64,000 nt of DNA. Source: UBA721 sp002705165 (GTDB lineage: Bacteria > Planctomycetota > Planctomycetia > Pirellulales > Pirellulaceae). Below, piece by piece: positions 44,099 to 53,511 of this stretch. The stretch's first letter is position 1. Every line of letters starts with the position of its first letter. The notes beneath the pieces are model-generated. The model ran no database searches, was not told where the DNA came from, and worked only from the letters and a program-made list of their open reading frames with translations. The position numbers were made by a program, and so were the translations under genes. The stretch is from positions 124,001 through 188,000 of the forward strand of contig JBJLEF010000008.1 in NCBI GenBank assembly GCA_045565995.1, read 5' to 3'.

Positions 44099-44564
44099 AA
44101 TACAAGCCACACTTTCTGCCTCAGATTCTTTGGCACAAGTACGCCGTGAATTCCTTAAACGACACTCTATCAGTGACTTGATTCAACGCGAGGTCAAAGG
44201 AATTGGCTGGGAGACTTTCATCTTCACAAGATCGTTAGGCCCAAGCCCTTTAGGCGAAAGCCGAGTGTTGGCTGGCGTCCTCATACTGTTACTAATGGGA
44301 CTTGCTGTACTACATCTAGAACGAACCATGCAGGTTTTTATTCTGTCACTTATTACCTTCAGCATTCTGGTATTTGCGTGGTACATCCCCATCGCCGCGG
44401 GTGAACGCTTTACGGCTCCCATCTTGCCGCTGGTAATGATTTATGCTGGTATGGGCCTGCAAAATATCGCTTCAAACCAATCAGGCCTCTCCACAAAAAC
44501 AACCATGCTCGCGTGTCTATGCTGGACCGTTATATGGGTTAGCTGCGCTGTTATCGCACTTTAG
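43872..44564 (+). CDS. GT39-like glycosyltransferase, C-terminal frame (frameshifted)
   Basis: This 230-codon frame carries the C-terminal half of the glycosyltransferase begun at 43058. From about 43935 on the sequence HKFRAAFTAIAVVIGGW continues the membrane topology of the first frame. Next come the WLITAHPLLVRNTVVYGSP segment common in GT39-type proteins and three further hydrophobic stretches. Its nominal start at 43872 is only the first ATG in this frame and lies within the region coded by the other frame. The 3' end overlaps the convergent mutS end by 4 bp. Either this is a real pseudogene or the extra C is a sequencing/assembly error. Confidence 0.65.
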   Translation: MAESYWPPVHLGLLINTATSPSHKFRAAFTAIAVVIGGWLITAHPLLVRNTVVYGSPTFNVNSYFLYMDEFPTDSEIQATLSASDSLAQVRREFLKRHSISDLIQREVKGIGWETFIFTRSLGPSPLGESRVLAGVLILLLMGLAVLHLERTMQVFILSLITFSILVFAWYIPIAAGERFTAPILPLVMIYAGMGLQNIASNQSGLSTKTTMLACLCWTVIWVSCAVIAL

Positions 44565-47191
44565 AAGCATTCGTCGCCCTGGAGCGAATTTTGCCACTTT
44601 TGAATCAGCGCCATCGCTTCCAAAGGTGTAAGATTATTTAAATCTGTCTCACGAATAAGATCCAGAAGAGGATGCTCCTGCCCTGCAAACAACGACATTT
44701 GTGTATCACTAGAACGACTTGTACTTGAAATCGTAATTTCACCTCCACCATGAGAGGCTTCTAACTGGCCCAGAATCTCCGTCGCTCGTTCATTGACAGA
44801 GCGTGGGACTCCGGCCAGTTTCGCAACATGAATCCCATAGCTTTTATCTGCCGATCCCTCCACGATTTTATGCAGGAAGACGACATTGTCCTCCCATTCT
44901 TTCACCGACACATTTAGATTAGTCAGGCGATCCAATGTTAACGAGAGGTCTGTCAACTCATGATAGTGGGTCGCAAAAAGAGTTCGAGCCTGCAACTTCT
45001 CGTGGATAAACTCAACAATGGCCCATGCCAGTGAAACGCCATCATAGGTACTCGTACCACGTCCGATCTCATCAAGAATAATCAGACTTCGTTTGGTGGC
45101 CGTATTGAGGATTCGAGCCGTCTCCGTCATTTCCACCATGAACGTCGATTGGCCACGAGACAACTCATCACTTGCACCGACTCGAGCAAAGATCCTATCT
45201 GCGATTCCCACGACAGCAGAGGTAGCCGGCACAAAGCTACCCATCTGTGCCATAAGAGTAATCAAGGCGACCTGTCTAATATATGTACTCTTACCAGCCA
45301 TATTCGGCCCGGTAATTAACAGGAGGTTCTTAGCGTCATAATCTGCTACTGTATCATTGGGAACAAAGGTCCCATCCGGTTCAGTGATATCTAGTACAGG
45401 GTGTCGTCCCCCACAAATCTCCAAGACTGGAGCCTTCTGTATCACAGGCCTGCAGTAGCCACGAAGAACAGCCAACTCGGCCAAAGCCTGTAGCACGTCC
45501 AGCCTCGCCAATTGATCTGCCGTTCGTTTTAAGCGTCCCTGAGCTTCATGAACCTGACCGCGAAGCTGAAGAAACAATTCATATTCAAGCAATTTAGCTT
45601 TGTCGTCACTACTGAGTACTGCTTCTTCATATTCCTTCAATTCGGGTGTAATATAACGCTCTGCATTTTTCAACGTCTGTTTACGTATATACTCTTCAGG
45701 TGCCTTGTCTTTATTTGCATTACTAAGTTCCAGATAATAACCAAATACTTTGTTGAAACCAACCTTAAGGTTGGTCACCCCAATGCGTTCAGCTTCGCGA
45801 GACTGATACTCAGCAATCCATTGCTTTCCTCCCTCCGCGAGCTTCCGTAGCTCATCTAACTCTTCGTTGTAACCATCACGAATCAATCCGCCGTCCCGGG
45901 CTAATAACGGGCAATCATCCACCAACGCAGATTCGAGTGACTCAGATAACTCCGGGCACAAGTCGATCGAATCATAAGCAAACTGTAACAAAGCACTTTG
46001 TCGATCATTGACAACATCCTTCAAGGGCGGCAATTGCCGTAATGTTTTACCAATATGAGCGAGATCGCGAGGGCTGGCTCGTCCGGTAGAAACGCGGGCT
46101 AGTAGGCGCTCAATATCATAAACTTCTCGCAATTTTTCCCGTAACGTGTCTCTTAGTAGATTTTCTTTTGTCAGCTCCTCAACACTGTCGTGACGACACT
46201 CAATATCATGTTTGTTCGTCAGCGGATTCGAGATCCAATCGGCAAGCAAACGGGACCCCATGGCAGTCACGGTCCTGTCAATAACGGACAACAAAGAGCC
46301 CTCGCGTCGGCCGTCTCGCAGTGTCTTAGTGATTTCCAGACTACGTCTGGTCGCCTCATCAATTTCCAGGGTACTACCCGTGCGATACGGCAACAGACTC
46401 TCAAAGTGGTCGAGAGAGCTCTTTTGCGTTTCAACCAGGTAATCTAACAAGGCTCCCGCCGCCCTGATCGCCGAATTGTCGTCGTCAGTGAAACCAAATC
46501 CATCTAAGTGTTTAGTTTTAAACTGTTTTGAAAGCGAAGTCTTTGCATTTTCCAATGCAAAAGCCCAGACGGGTCGCCGCGTCAGCATAAATTGATCCGT
46601 CAAGTATTCAGGAACACAATCTACTTCTTCATCAACAAGAACTTCAGCTGGTCCAATTCGCACCAATTGATCTGCCAATTCTGACATCCGAAAAACAGAG
46701 GCTTGAAACCTTCCCGTAGACAAATCTGCCCATGCAAAACCCACTTGCTGATCTCCCGGCTCCTCAATCAGCTTAGCTCTGGGACTTCCCTGACCTACGT
46801 CCGGCACTAAGGCGAGTAAGTAATTGCTTTCACGAGGATCCAACATGGCGTCATCGGTAAGCGTGCCCGGAGATACGATACGTGCGATCTCTCGTTTAAC
46901 CAACCCTTTTGCTTCCTTTGGGTCCTGAACCTGTTCGCAAACAGCCGCACGAAATCCGGCATTAATTAGCCGGCTGAGATAAGGTTCAAGCTGATGGTGA
47001 GGAAAACCAGCCATTGGAATCGGGTTCTCCCCTTTATCACGACTCGTCAAAGAGAGCCCGAGTTCACGGGAAGCAATGCGAGCATCTTCATGAAACAGTT
47101 CATAGAAGTCTCCCATGCGGAAAAGCAGCAAAGCATCGCCGGCGATTGCTTTGGCTTCATCGTACTGCTGCATCATTGGTGTCTTAGCCAT
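44561..47191 (-). CDS. mutS: DNA mismatch repair protein MutS
   Basis: MutS recognises mismatches and starts methyl-independent or MutL-dependent repair. The 876-residue protein has the mismatch-reading Phe-x-Glu at residues 29-31 (GDFYELF). Connector, lever and clamp domains follow, and then the ABC-type ATPase with Walker A GPNMAGKSTYIRQ, Walker B/signature LSRGQSTFMVEMTE and LIILDEIGRGTSTYDG, and the His loop ATHYHELTDL. The C-terminal tail ends MALIQKWQNSLQ, close to the dimerisation motif. No mutL is present nearby. The gene is intact with a standard start. Confidence 0.97.
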   Translation of the reverse strand: MAKTPMMQQYDEAKAIAGDALLLFRMGDFYELFHEDARIASRELGLSLTSRDKGENPIPMAGFPHHQLEPYLSRLINAGFRAAVCEQVQDPKEAKGLVKREIARIVSPGTLTDDAMLDPRESNYLLALVPDVGQGSPRAKLIEEPGDQQVGFAWADLSTGRFQASVFRMSELADQLVRIGPAEVLVDEEVDCVPEYLTDQFMLTRRPVWAFALENAKTSLSKQFKTKHLDGFGFTDDDNSAIRAAGALLDYLVETQKSSLDHFESLLPYRTGSTLEIDEATRRSLEITKTLRDGRREGSLLSVIDRTVTAMGSRLLADWISNPLTNKHDIECRHDSVEELTKENLLRDTLREKLREVYDIERLLARVSTGRASPRDLAHIGKTLRQLPPLKDVVNDRQSALLQFAYDSIDLCPELSESLESALVDDCPLLARDGGLIRDGYNEELDELRKLAEGGKQWIAEYQSREAERIGVTNLKVGFNKVFGYYLELSNANKDKAPEEYIRKQTLKNAERYITPELKEYEEAVLSSDDKAKLLEYELFLQLRGQVHEAQGRLKRTADQLARLDVLQALAELAVLRGYCRPVIQKAPVLEICGGRHPVLDITEPDGTFVPNDTVADYDAKNLLLITGPNMAGKSTYIRQVALITLMAQMGSFVPATSAVVGIADRIFARVGASDELSRGQSTFMVEMTETARILNTATKRSLIILDEIGRGTSTYDGVSLAWAIVEFIHEKLQARTLFATHYHELTDLSLTLDRLTNLNVSVKEWEDNVVFLHKIVEGSADKSYGIHVAKLAGVPRSVNERATEILGQLEASHGGGEITISSTSRSSDTQMSLFAGQEHPLLDLIRETDLNNLTPLEAMALIQKWQNSLQGDECF

Positions 47192-47259
47192 AGCAGCAAA
47201 TTCTACCTATTACGAGGTATTTTTCCATCAGACGTAAGCGAAAACCCCTCCTCCAAGAA

Positions 47260-47766
47260 TCATGACAACTTCAAGTCGTCTCCCGTCCGAGTTACAACGG
47301 CCCATTGCCCTTCGTTTTCATCCACGCCAATCTCAAGTTTCTCAATTTGAGTGACTCCTTTCCCGGATAACCGCTTCAACAACTCGGTGGCAATATAGTC
47401 AGCCAGCAATTCTGCCGTTGTATTGGACACAGGCAGCAATACGCAGTCATCTATAGGGAAAATCCAGCGTCGTTCTTCAAAGGTCACCAGCACTTCCTTA
47501 TCATCAGGAGTGACTTGAATTTGCTCATGAGATATGGGCAGAAGAACGTGGTGATCTAAGGCCTCAGTTATTTCCTTCAACGTATCTCGCAAAGCAATAA
47601 AGTCAATCACATACTGATTTCCATCGAGTGGAGCCTGAACTTCTGCATACACTCGATAGTTATGACCATGAAGACGCTCACAAACATTACCTGCAAACGT
47701 AATAAAGTGAGCTGCACTAAAAATGAGATGCTCTTTCTCTAACTTCACTCGATAGCTCTTTGCCAT
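47260..47766 (-). CDS. 6-pyruvoyl-tetrahydropterin synthase/QueD family protein
   Basis: The 168-residue protein has the zinc triad His20 (SAAHF), His33 and His35 (LHGHNYRV), and the catalytic Cys29 of the C-x3-HGH motif (CERLHGH). The catalytic Asp-His pair is in ALDHHVLLP, and the pterin-binding Glu is probably in EKLEIGVDENEG. QueD-type enzymes make 6-carboxy-tetrahydropterin (queuosine) and PTPS makes 6-pyruvoyl-tetrahydropterin, both from dihydroneopterin triphosphate. It is longer than QueD (about 120 residues), with an insert near residues 75-110. It follows the CitG-like gene by 10 bp, a pairing I associate with H4MPT gene sets in planctomycetes. No queC or queE is nearby, which favours a pterin-cofactor role. 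Confidence 0.82.
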   Translation of the reverse strand: MAKSYRVKLEKEHLIFSAAHFITFAGNVCERLHGHNYRVYAEVQAPLDGNQYVIDFIALRDTLKEITEALDHHVLLPISHEQIQVTPDDKEVLVTFEERRWIFPIDDCVLLPVSNTTAELLADYIATELLKRLSGKGVTQIEKLEIGVDENEGQWAVVTRTGDDLKLS

Positions 47767-47776
47767 GGTTAACGCC

Positions 47777-48634
47777 TTATGCCTGATTTTGAACGGGGGA
47801 GTCCAACCAACCTTCTATTAAGCCTACAAGAAGAGCCGCTCCGATGATATCCGCCGTCGTTCCTGGATTTCGGCGATGACCATCGGTACGCAGCCAAAAG
47901 TCCAGATCTGCCAAGGCTGCAAGGTATTCTTCTTCCCCATTGTCAATTTGTTCAAGTACAAATCCAGCCCGCAATGCTGATTCACGCGCCACGTCATCAC
48001 CACACTTCCGTGCGATCAAGGTATCCGGATAAAGGCTCATCAGTTCCACATGGGTTCGCACAATCGCATCGACCTGTGAAAGCCCTGATCGCTGATTTTG
48101 GTACAGTTTAGGAGCCGCAACAGAAAGTATGTCATCAAAACTATTTACGTATTGAGCGGCAATAAAATCTCGCTCTCCGGCATGTTCCATGGCAGAAAGC
48201 AAGGACTTGGGAGCGCGCTCTGCCACGTCCATTTCAGTAACGTCTCCCAAACCACCCGCTTCAGATTTGTTTATTGCCAAGTAGACTAGTTCAGCATCTT
48301 CAGGTTGAAGTTGCGTTAGAACAGCCCGCACTCCTTCCGAATCCAGAGTGACTGCTTTTACCAAAGGAGCCATTAGCAGGATCAGTCCCAGATTTGTATT
48401 TGTTGCTACCACCGATCGCGTGGCTTCCACAGCGGCGAAGACTAACTGCCCCAGTGGAAGTACTTTGTATTGTTCAAAGACAGACCCTATAGCCACAGCA
48501 CTTTGAATGAAATCATAAAACGTAAGATCGTCAAAGTCCACTCCTCGATGTACATTCCCAGGTTTGGGAGCAGACACTTCGAGCATGCAAGCGAGTGTCA
48601 CTTTCTGGCCTAAAGTCAGCTTGTCATAACTCAT
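47777..48634 (-). CDS. Triphosphoribosyl-dephospho-CoA synthase-like (CitG family) protein
   Basis: The 285-residue protein has the CitG/MdcB family pattern: LACMLEVSAPKPGNVHRGVDFDD near the start, TNTNLGLILLMAPLVKA, GLGDVTEMDVAE and the C-terminal RRNPGTTADIIGAALLVGL. Classical members make the prosthetic group of citrate lyase or malonate decarboxylase, but no such lyase genes are present. Homologues are part of H4MPT/methanofuran gene clusters in methylotrophs and planctomycetes, where they may transfer a phosphoribosyl group. The ATG overlaps the stop of the upstream hydrolase gene by 4 bp, and the PTPS-like gene follows. Confidence 0.8.
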   Translation of the reverse strand: MSYDKLTLGQKVTLACMLEVSAPKPGNVHRGVDFDDLTFYDFIQSAVAIGSVFEQYKVLPLGQLVFAAVEATRSVVATNTNLGLILLMAPLVKAVTLDSEGVRAVLTQLQPEDAELVYLAINKSEAGGLGDVTEMDVAERAPKSLLSAMEHAGERDFIAAQYVNSFDDILSVAAPKLYQNQRSGLSQVDAIVRTHVELMSLYPDTLIARKCGDDVARESALRAGFVLEQIDNGEEEYLAALADLDFWLRTDGHRRNPGTTADIIGAALLVGLIEGWLDSPVQNQA

Positions 48635-49506
48635 GATAATTGACTCAAAAAGGCCTGCACACCATCGACAACTTCATCTCGAGCATCTTCCATGACATAG
48701 TGGCCAGCATCTGCAATTTCCAGGCTCCGCGCTTGCGGAAAGTGTTTTTTAAACATCGCCAGACAGGTCGTGTTAAAGCACCAGTCTTTCATTCCCCAAA
48801 TAAACTGGACGGGTTTATCAGCTAACTTTGCAAGCCCCGCTTCGACACCCAGTAGTGCCTGACGACTTGGATGACTTTTCGAGAACGGAATATCCTTTAC
48901 AAACGCATCAACGGCAATTCGATTGTGCCAACTGTCATAGGGAGCGAGCAGGCCAGCACGTGCTATCTTTGACAAACGATTACGATGCATTGCCATCGAC
49001 ACGGCAGGTCCCGCAAACAAATTCAATGCGCGAATCGCAATGCTACCTAAGATTGGCGTGCGTAGCGAATAAATACGCCACGGAATATAGGGTGGTGGAA
49101 AAGCACCCGTATTGAGGATCGTTAAACTTTTAACTCTTTCCGCGATCTGTGCTGCGACTCCCAGGCCGATCGCTCCTCCCCAATCGTGTACTACCAAATG
49201 AATCGATGACAAATCCAGTGTCTCAATCAGAGATCGTAGGTTTTGGGTATGCTGTGCCAGGCAGTATTTATATTGTTGTGGCTTGTCGCTCAAGCCACAA
49301 CCAATGTGGTCAACAGCAATTGCCCGATGACTGCCGCTCAAAGCTTGAACCAGATGTCGATAGTAAAACGACCATGTCGGATTGCCGTGGACCATCAGAA
49401 CCGGCTCGCCAGTCCCTTCAGTGACAAAATGCATTCGGCAACCATCAGCCAACTCATGCCACTGAGATTCAAACGGATATTCCTGCCGCCATATTTCTTG
49501 AGTCAC
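48631..49506 (-). CDS. Alpha/beta hydrolase, haloalkane-dehalogenase-like
   Basis: The 291-residue protein carries the oxyanion segment MVHGNPTWSFYYRHLV, the nucleophile motif VVHDWGGAIGLG (Asp instead of Ser) and the C-terminal His in DAGHYVMEDA. The HGNPTW and HDWGG pieces match haloalkane dehalogenases, including the halide-binding Asn and Trp. OleB of the olefin pathway shares these motifs, but no oleA, C or D is nearby. It is in a chain with hflX, an SDR and the CitG-like gene, with 4-bp gaps or overlaps. Substrate unknown. Confidence 0.82.
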   Translation of the reverse strand: MTQEIWRQEYPFESQWHELADGCRMHFVTEGTGEPVLMVHGNPTWSFYYRHLVQALSGSHRAIAVDHIGCGLSDKPQQYKYCLAQHTQNLRSLIETLDLSSIHLVVHDWGGAIGLGVAAQIAERVKSLTILNTGAFPPPYIPWRIYSLRTPILGSIAIRALNLFAGPAVSMAMHRNRLSKIARAGLLAPYDSWHNRIAVDAFVKDIPFSKSHPSRQALLGVEAGLAKLADKPVQFIWGMKDWCFNTTCLAMFKKHFPQARSLEIADAGHYVMEDARDEVVDGVQAFLSQLS

Positions 49507-49510
49507 CGTG

Positions 49511-50317
49511 TTACCCCCTCGCTTTTAATGCTGATTGGCGAGCATACCAACGTGCAAGGATTCTGGAAAGCGTCGACGGGAGCAACCGATCGGCAGCAAC
49601 CAAACACCGACCTCCCCACGACAACAATACTTCACGCTTGCCTTTTCGGATTGCTTTAACAGCAAGCGTTGCCACTTTATCAGCAGGCATCCCCTTTGGC
49701 TGCTGGCTTGCTCCGGAAAGCACCGATGCAAAGAACTCACTTCGGGTCGTACTGGGACTGACCAAAGCCACATCAATCCCCTCAGCGGCCAACTCGATTC
49801 GCAATGCATCTGAAAATCCGTGCATTGCGAACTTGCTGGCGCAATACTCGGTCTTCAAAGGCATGGCCGTGTGACCTAACACCGAGGCAATATTACACAC
49901 AACCGGAGCTTCGCTTTGCTTTAATGCCGATAGAAATAAGCGAGTCAATTCGACCGCAGCAAAAAAGTTTACTTCCATTACCTTTCGCAATGTTTCCTCG
50001 TCCGATTCAGCAAAAGCGCCAATACTTCCAATGCCAGCATTGTTAACAAGCACGTCTAACGTACCACCCCAGTATTCGCTAATCCAATCCAACACTGACT
50101 GACGATAGCCTGCTAAAGTTACATCCCCTGCCAAATAGGCCAAGGACCCTGCAGCCAACTTCAACTCACTCTGAAGTTCTACCAACCGCTCTTCCCTTCG
50201 GGCGAGGGCAAGAACATGATTGCCCGAACGGACTAATTGCGTTGCCATTGCCCTGCCGATTCCACTCGAGGCTCCGGTAATCACAATGTTTTGGCCTTTT
50301 AGTTTTCGAGACCCCAT
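49511..50317 (-). CDS. SDR family oxidoreductase
   Basis: The 268-residue short-chain dehydrogenase has a complete active site: cofactor motif TGASSGIG, VNNAGIG, catalytic Ser in NIASVLGH and Tyr-x-x-x-Lys in EYCASKFAMHGFS. The C-terminal part contains a basic helical region (RKGKREVLLSWGGR) common in membrane-associated SDRs acting on lipids or fatty acids. I chose ATG 50317 because MGSRKLKGQNIVITG is the natural family start, a ribosome-binding site (AAGGAA) precedes it, and it lies 10 bp after the hflX stop. The longer frame from 50488 runs into hflX. It precedes the alpha/beta hydrolase by 4 bp. Confidence 0.88.
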   Translation of the reverse strand: MGSRKLKGQNIVITGASSGIGRAMATQLVRSGNHVLALARREERLVELQSELKLAAGSLAYLAGDVTLAGYRQSVLDWISEYWGGTLDVLVNNAGIGSIGAFAESDEETLRKVMEVNFFAAVELTRLFLSALKQSEAPVVCNIASVLGHTAMPLKTEYCASKFAMHGFSDALRIELAAEGIDVALVSPSTTRSEFFASVLSGASQQPKGMPADKVATLAVKAIRKGKREVLLSWGGRCLVAADRLLPSTLSRILARWYARQSALKARG

Positions 50318-50327
50318 TCCACGTTCC

Positions 50328-51656
50328 TTATTCCGATGGTGGAACAATAGATTCACGCTCTGACACGAATTCATCACGTGGTGTAACCGTAGCCTGAAGA
50401 CGATCAATTTGACCGGCATACTTCTCAGGAAGACGACAATGAATGACGACTTTCGTTTCAGAGAATCTGGTAGAGAGGATTTCCCCACGGGCTGCGATAA
50501 ATGCCATTAACCGGCCATTTTCCACCCCGGTTTCAACCATGAGATCCAAAAACGAGCGGCTTAAGGCATCGCTGACCGCCATCGCAAGACTCTGAAAACC
50601 CTTTCGTGTGATCGCACTGATAGAAACTGCATTCGGATAACGATTGAGGATCAAATCAAGTTGGTGAGCATCTTTTATCTGATCAACTTTATTAATCACC
50701 AAGAGGGTGTCTTTCTCCTCGATCCCAATCTCTTCAAGGACTTCATAGACCGAGCGAATCTGTTGATAGACGGCTGGGTTGGAGCCATCAGCAATGTGAA
50801 GTAGTAAGTCGGCTTGATGGGCTTCCTCCAGCGTTGCCTTAAAAGATGCAATCAACCGGTGAGGTAGATTCTTTATGAACCCGACTGTGTCGCTTAAAAG
50901 CACAGGCCCCCAGTTAGGCAATTGCCAGCGTCGAGTACGAGTATCCAACGTAGCAAACAACTTGTCTTCTGCCAGAACCTTAGCATCGGTCAGGGCATTC
51001 ATTAGTGTCGACTTACCAGCATTGGTATAACCGACCAGCGAGACGGTCATCACATCACTCCGTGACGCCACCAGTCGCTCTTTACGTTTTTCAATGACCT
51101 TCAATTCTTTCCGGAGATCACTAATTCGCTTTTCAACCAATCTCCGGTCAACCTCCAACTGTTTCTCACCGGGACCACGCATACCGACTCCCATTTTGAC
51201 CCGGTCAAGGTGCGTCCACATTCGCTTAAGACGCGGTAATGAATATTCCAACTGGGCTAGCTCAACTGCCAGTCTTGATTCGAGAGTTTGGGCATTCGAG
51301 GCAAAGATGTCTAAAATCAATTCGGTACGGTCAATCACTTTAGCGTGGACCGCTTTTTCAAGATTTCGGGTCTGTGCAGGGCTGAGGTCGTTATCAAAGA
51401 TGACCACCTCAGCCTCATAGTGCTCGACTAAAGTAGCAAGTTCCTCGACTTTTCCTTTTCCAAAGGCCGTGGCGGCGTGCATAGCCTGACGCCGTTGAAC
51501 AATTCCGGACTTAACAACCGTCCCGGCAGTCATTGCCAGGCGTTCACACTCTTCCAGCGGGTCTTCATCCACATCGATGATTTCGTCATGCGTAATCACG
51601 CGCGCAAGCACAGCCTTCTCCTTTGCCAAACTTTGCTTACGCTCAAGATCCTGCAC
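50328..51656 (-). CDS. hflX: GTPase HflX
   Basis: HflX is a ribosome-associated GTPase that splits stalled or heat-damaged 70S ribosomes. The 442-residue protein has an N-terminal HflX domain (VVIFDNDLSPAQTRNLEKA), a coiled linker rich in Lys/Arg and a Ras-like G domain: G1 GYTNAGKST, G3 LLSDTVGFI, G4 VINKVD. GTG at 51656 is the start. The C-terminal extension after residue 370 continues into a compact subdomain (THE TKVVIHCRLPEKYAG segment). It leads a minus-strand set including the SDR, hydrolase, CitG-like, PTPS-like and possibly mutS genes. Confidence 0.94.
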   Translation of the reverse strand: MQDLERKQSLAKEKAVLARVITHDEIIDVDEDPLEECERLAMTAGTVVKSGIVQRRQAMHAATAFGKGKVEELATLVEHYEAEVVIFDNDLSPAQTRNLEKAVHAKVIDRTELILDIFASNAQTLESRLAVELAQLEYSLPRLKRMWTHLDRVKMGVGMRGPGEKQLEVDRRLVEKRISDLRKELKVIEKRKERLVASRSDVMTVSLVGYTNAGKSTLMNALTDAKVLAEDKLFATLDTRTRRWQLPNWGPVLLSDTVGFIKNLPHRLIASFKATLEEAHQADLLLHIADGSNPAVYQQIRSVYEVLEEIGIEEKDTLLVINKVDQIKDAHQLDLILNRYPNAVSISAITRKGFQSLAMAVSDALSRSFLDLMVETGVENGRLMAFIAARGEILSTRFSETKVVIHCRLPEKYAGQIDRLQATVTPRDEFVSERESIVPPSE

Positions 51657-51756
51657 CGTGGAAGGTAACTCCTAATTGCCATCTATTTGAACACTAGAGA
51701 TGATTATATCCCACGCTGGCAACGTAACCTATGAGGGCGATAATCGGATTCACTAG

Positions 51757-52353
51757 TTATTCTTCAAACCGCAACCAATCGGGAATACGCCGGCGAAAAT
51801 CGGCTTCCAACTCTCGTTGCAACTCAACATCCTCCGACTTGTCCAACTTCAATAAAGCCTTCCTAGGCTCATCACACCAATCAATAAACTGTTGTTCACA
51901 CAACGGGGCCCGACTGCTGTGTTTCCCAGCGTGAACGACATCGGCCCAAAAATAAGTTCTCTCCCCCGTCTCCACACAAGCAAACACTTGCCCTAAGAGA
52001 TAGCTGTGACATTGTTTCAAAACAGGCGTGTAGGGAAATCGATTTTCCAGTTCGAAATCCTCCAATTTGTCGCGTGCTCGCCCCGAGTCGCGACAAAAGT
52101 TCCAGGCCACGTCGCTTTGATCGGAATCTAATAAGTGGACGGCCAAGCGTCCGGAGCTGCGGACTAAAGCGGTCGTATGGTGATTCGGAGCCAAACCAGC
52201 CAGAATAACCGGTCTCTCGGGGTCCAGAGAGGCCTGCGATACCCAGGTTGCCAACAACCCTCCCCGGCGTTCGCTGTCGGATGAGGTAACGACCCACACC
52301 TCTCTGTTTAAAATGCGGAAAATCTGTTCAGCTTTCCCTGCGGCAGATGTCAT
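51757..52353 (-). CDS. Flavin-reductase-like FMN-binding split-barrel protein
   Basis: The 198-residue protein has the flavin reductase-like fold: REVWVVTSSDSERRGGLLATWVSQ near the start (FMN-contact loop), PVILAGLAPNHHTTALV, and AVHLLDSDQSDVAWNFC. Family members bind FMN and reduce flavin with NAD(P)H or serve as the flavin partner of monooxygenases. No two-component monooxygenase gene is next to it. The C-terminal tail is rich in Asp/Glu/Arg. It is about 100 bp upstream of hflX and could share its transcript. Confidence 0.8.
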   Translation of the reverse strand: MTSAAGKAEQIFRILNREVWVVTSSDSERRGGLLATWVSQASLDPERPVILAGLAPNHHTTALVRSSGRLAVHLLDSDQSDVAWNFCRDSGRARDKLEDFELENRFPYTPVLKQCHSYLLGQVFACVETGERTYFWADVVHAGKHSSRAPLCEQQFIDWCDEPRKALLKLDKSEDVELQRELEADFRRRIPDWLRFEE

Positions 52354-52577
52354 CTGCTGAACTCCGTGTTTTTAGTCCATTATGAATACTCGTACAATTT
52401 TCTTCCTCCGATACAACCTCGAGCAGAATGATGGCGAAACAGGATAGAAGACTCGTACAATTGCTCAGTCTAACACCGCGAATTATACTAAGCTACTTGA
52501 ACTTGATACTTTAAAAAGACACCCCGACTCAACTACAAACGAGTCAAAGGGATTTAATAACTCAAAGGAAATAACTG

Positions 52578-53483
52578 ATGCATATGCAATCTACACGACG
52601 AGACTTCATGAAATCAGCGACCGCTGCTGCAGTAGCCACTGCGACTATTCCAGCTATGGCGGACGAAAAGAAAAAACCGCTCTTCAAAATTTCCCTGGCA
52701 CAATGGTCTCTGCATCGCACAATCCGCGGTGGAACCATTAAAAACGAGGACTTTGCCAAAGTCACCAAGCAAGAGTTTAATATCAGCTGTATTGAGTACG
52801 TCAATCAGTTCTTCAAGGATAAGGCCGAAGATATGGACTATCTAAAAGACCTGAAGAAACGAGCTGATGATCTCGGTGTAAAAACCAATCTGATCATGTG
52901 CGATGGTGAAGGCCGATTAGGCGATCCGGACAACGCAAAACGAACACAAGCTGTCGAAAACCATTACAAATGGGTTCTCGCTGCTAAATTCCTTGGTGGT
53001 CACAGCATCCGAGTTAACGCTGCTTCTGGCGGTGAATACAACGAACAACTTGAATTGGCTGCCGATGGCTTAAGCCGACTGAGTGAATTCGCTGCGAAAC
53101 ATAAGATGAATGTCATCGTGGAAAACCATGGTGGATTGTCATCCAACGGAGAATGGCTAGCGGCAGTCATGAAAAAGGTCAGTATGAAAAACTGTGGTAC
53201 CTTGCCAGACTTTGGCAACTTCCACGACTACGATCGCTATAAAGGTGTTGAAGAAACAATGCCATTTGCCAAGGCCGTGAGTGCAAAAAGCCACGACTTT
53301 GACGAAAGTGGAAATGAAACCAAAACAGATTACATCAAAATGATGAAGATTGTTCTCAACCATGGTTACAATGGCTTTGTTGGCATCGAATATGAAGGCC
53401 GACAAAAACCGGAAATGGAAGGTATTAAACTAACCAAACAACTCCTTGTCAAAGTTCGCAAAGAACTGACAGAATCAGCCTAA
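52578..53483 (+). CDS. Exported sugar-phosphate-isomerase-like TIM-barrel protein
   Basis: The 301-residue product has a Tat leader (STRRDFMKSATAAAVATATIPAMA) and a xylose-isomerase-like TIM barrel (KISLAQWSLHRTIRGG, LIMCDGEGRLGDPD, VIVENHGGLSSNGEW, GTLPDFGNFHDYDRY, GFVGIEYEGRQKPE). The conserved Glu, Asp, His and Glu in these strands would form a metal site. Exported members of this family are common in planctomycetes and their sugar substrates are unknown. A ribosome-binding site (AAAGGAA) lies about 8 bp before the ATG; a second ATG two codons later is an alternative. The gene stands alone and ends with a strong terminator. Confidence 0.88.
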   Translation: MHMQSTRRDFMKSATAAAVATATIPAMADEKKKPLFKISLAQWSLHRTIRGGTIKNEDFAKVTKQEFNISCIEYVNQFFKDKAEDMDYLKDLKKRADDLGVKTNLIMCDGEGRLGDPDNAKRTQAVENHYKWVLAAKFLGGHSIRVNAASGGEYNEQLELAADGLSRLSEFAAKHKMNVIVENHGGLSSNGEWLAAVMKKVSMKNCGTLPDFGNFHDYDRYKGVEETMPFAKAVSAKSHDFDESGNETKTDYIKMMKIVLNHGYNGFVGIEYEGRQKPEMEGIKLTKQLLVKVRKELTESA

Positions 53484-53511
53484 AGACTAAGCTCAAGTTG
53501 GTCGTCATACC

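Noticed and set aside
48631..49506. OleB of the long-chain olefin pathway
   Set aside because: The motifs allow it, but oleA, oleC and oleD are not present nearby, so I kept the general haloalkane-dehalogenase-like call.
50318..50488. 57-residue N-terminal extension of the SDR gene
   Set aside because: It overlaps the hflX coding end in another frame, and the family start and ribosome-binding site fit 50317.
52408..52480. Two copies of ACTCGTACAATT upstream of the exported TIM-barrel gene
   Set aside because: Only 12 bp and two copies; probably chance or a minor duplication.
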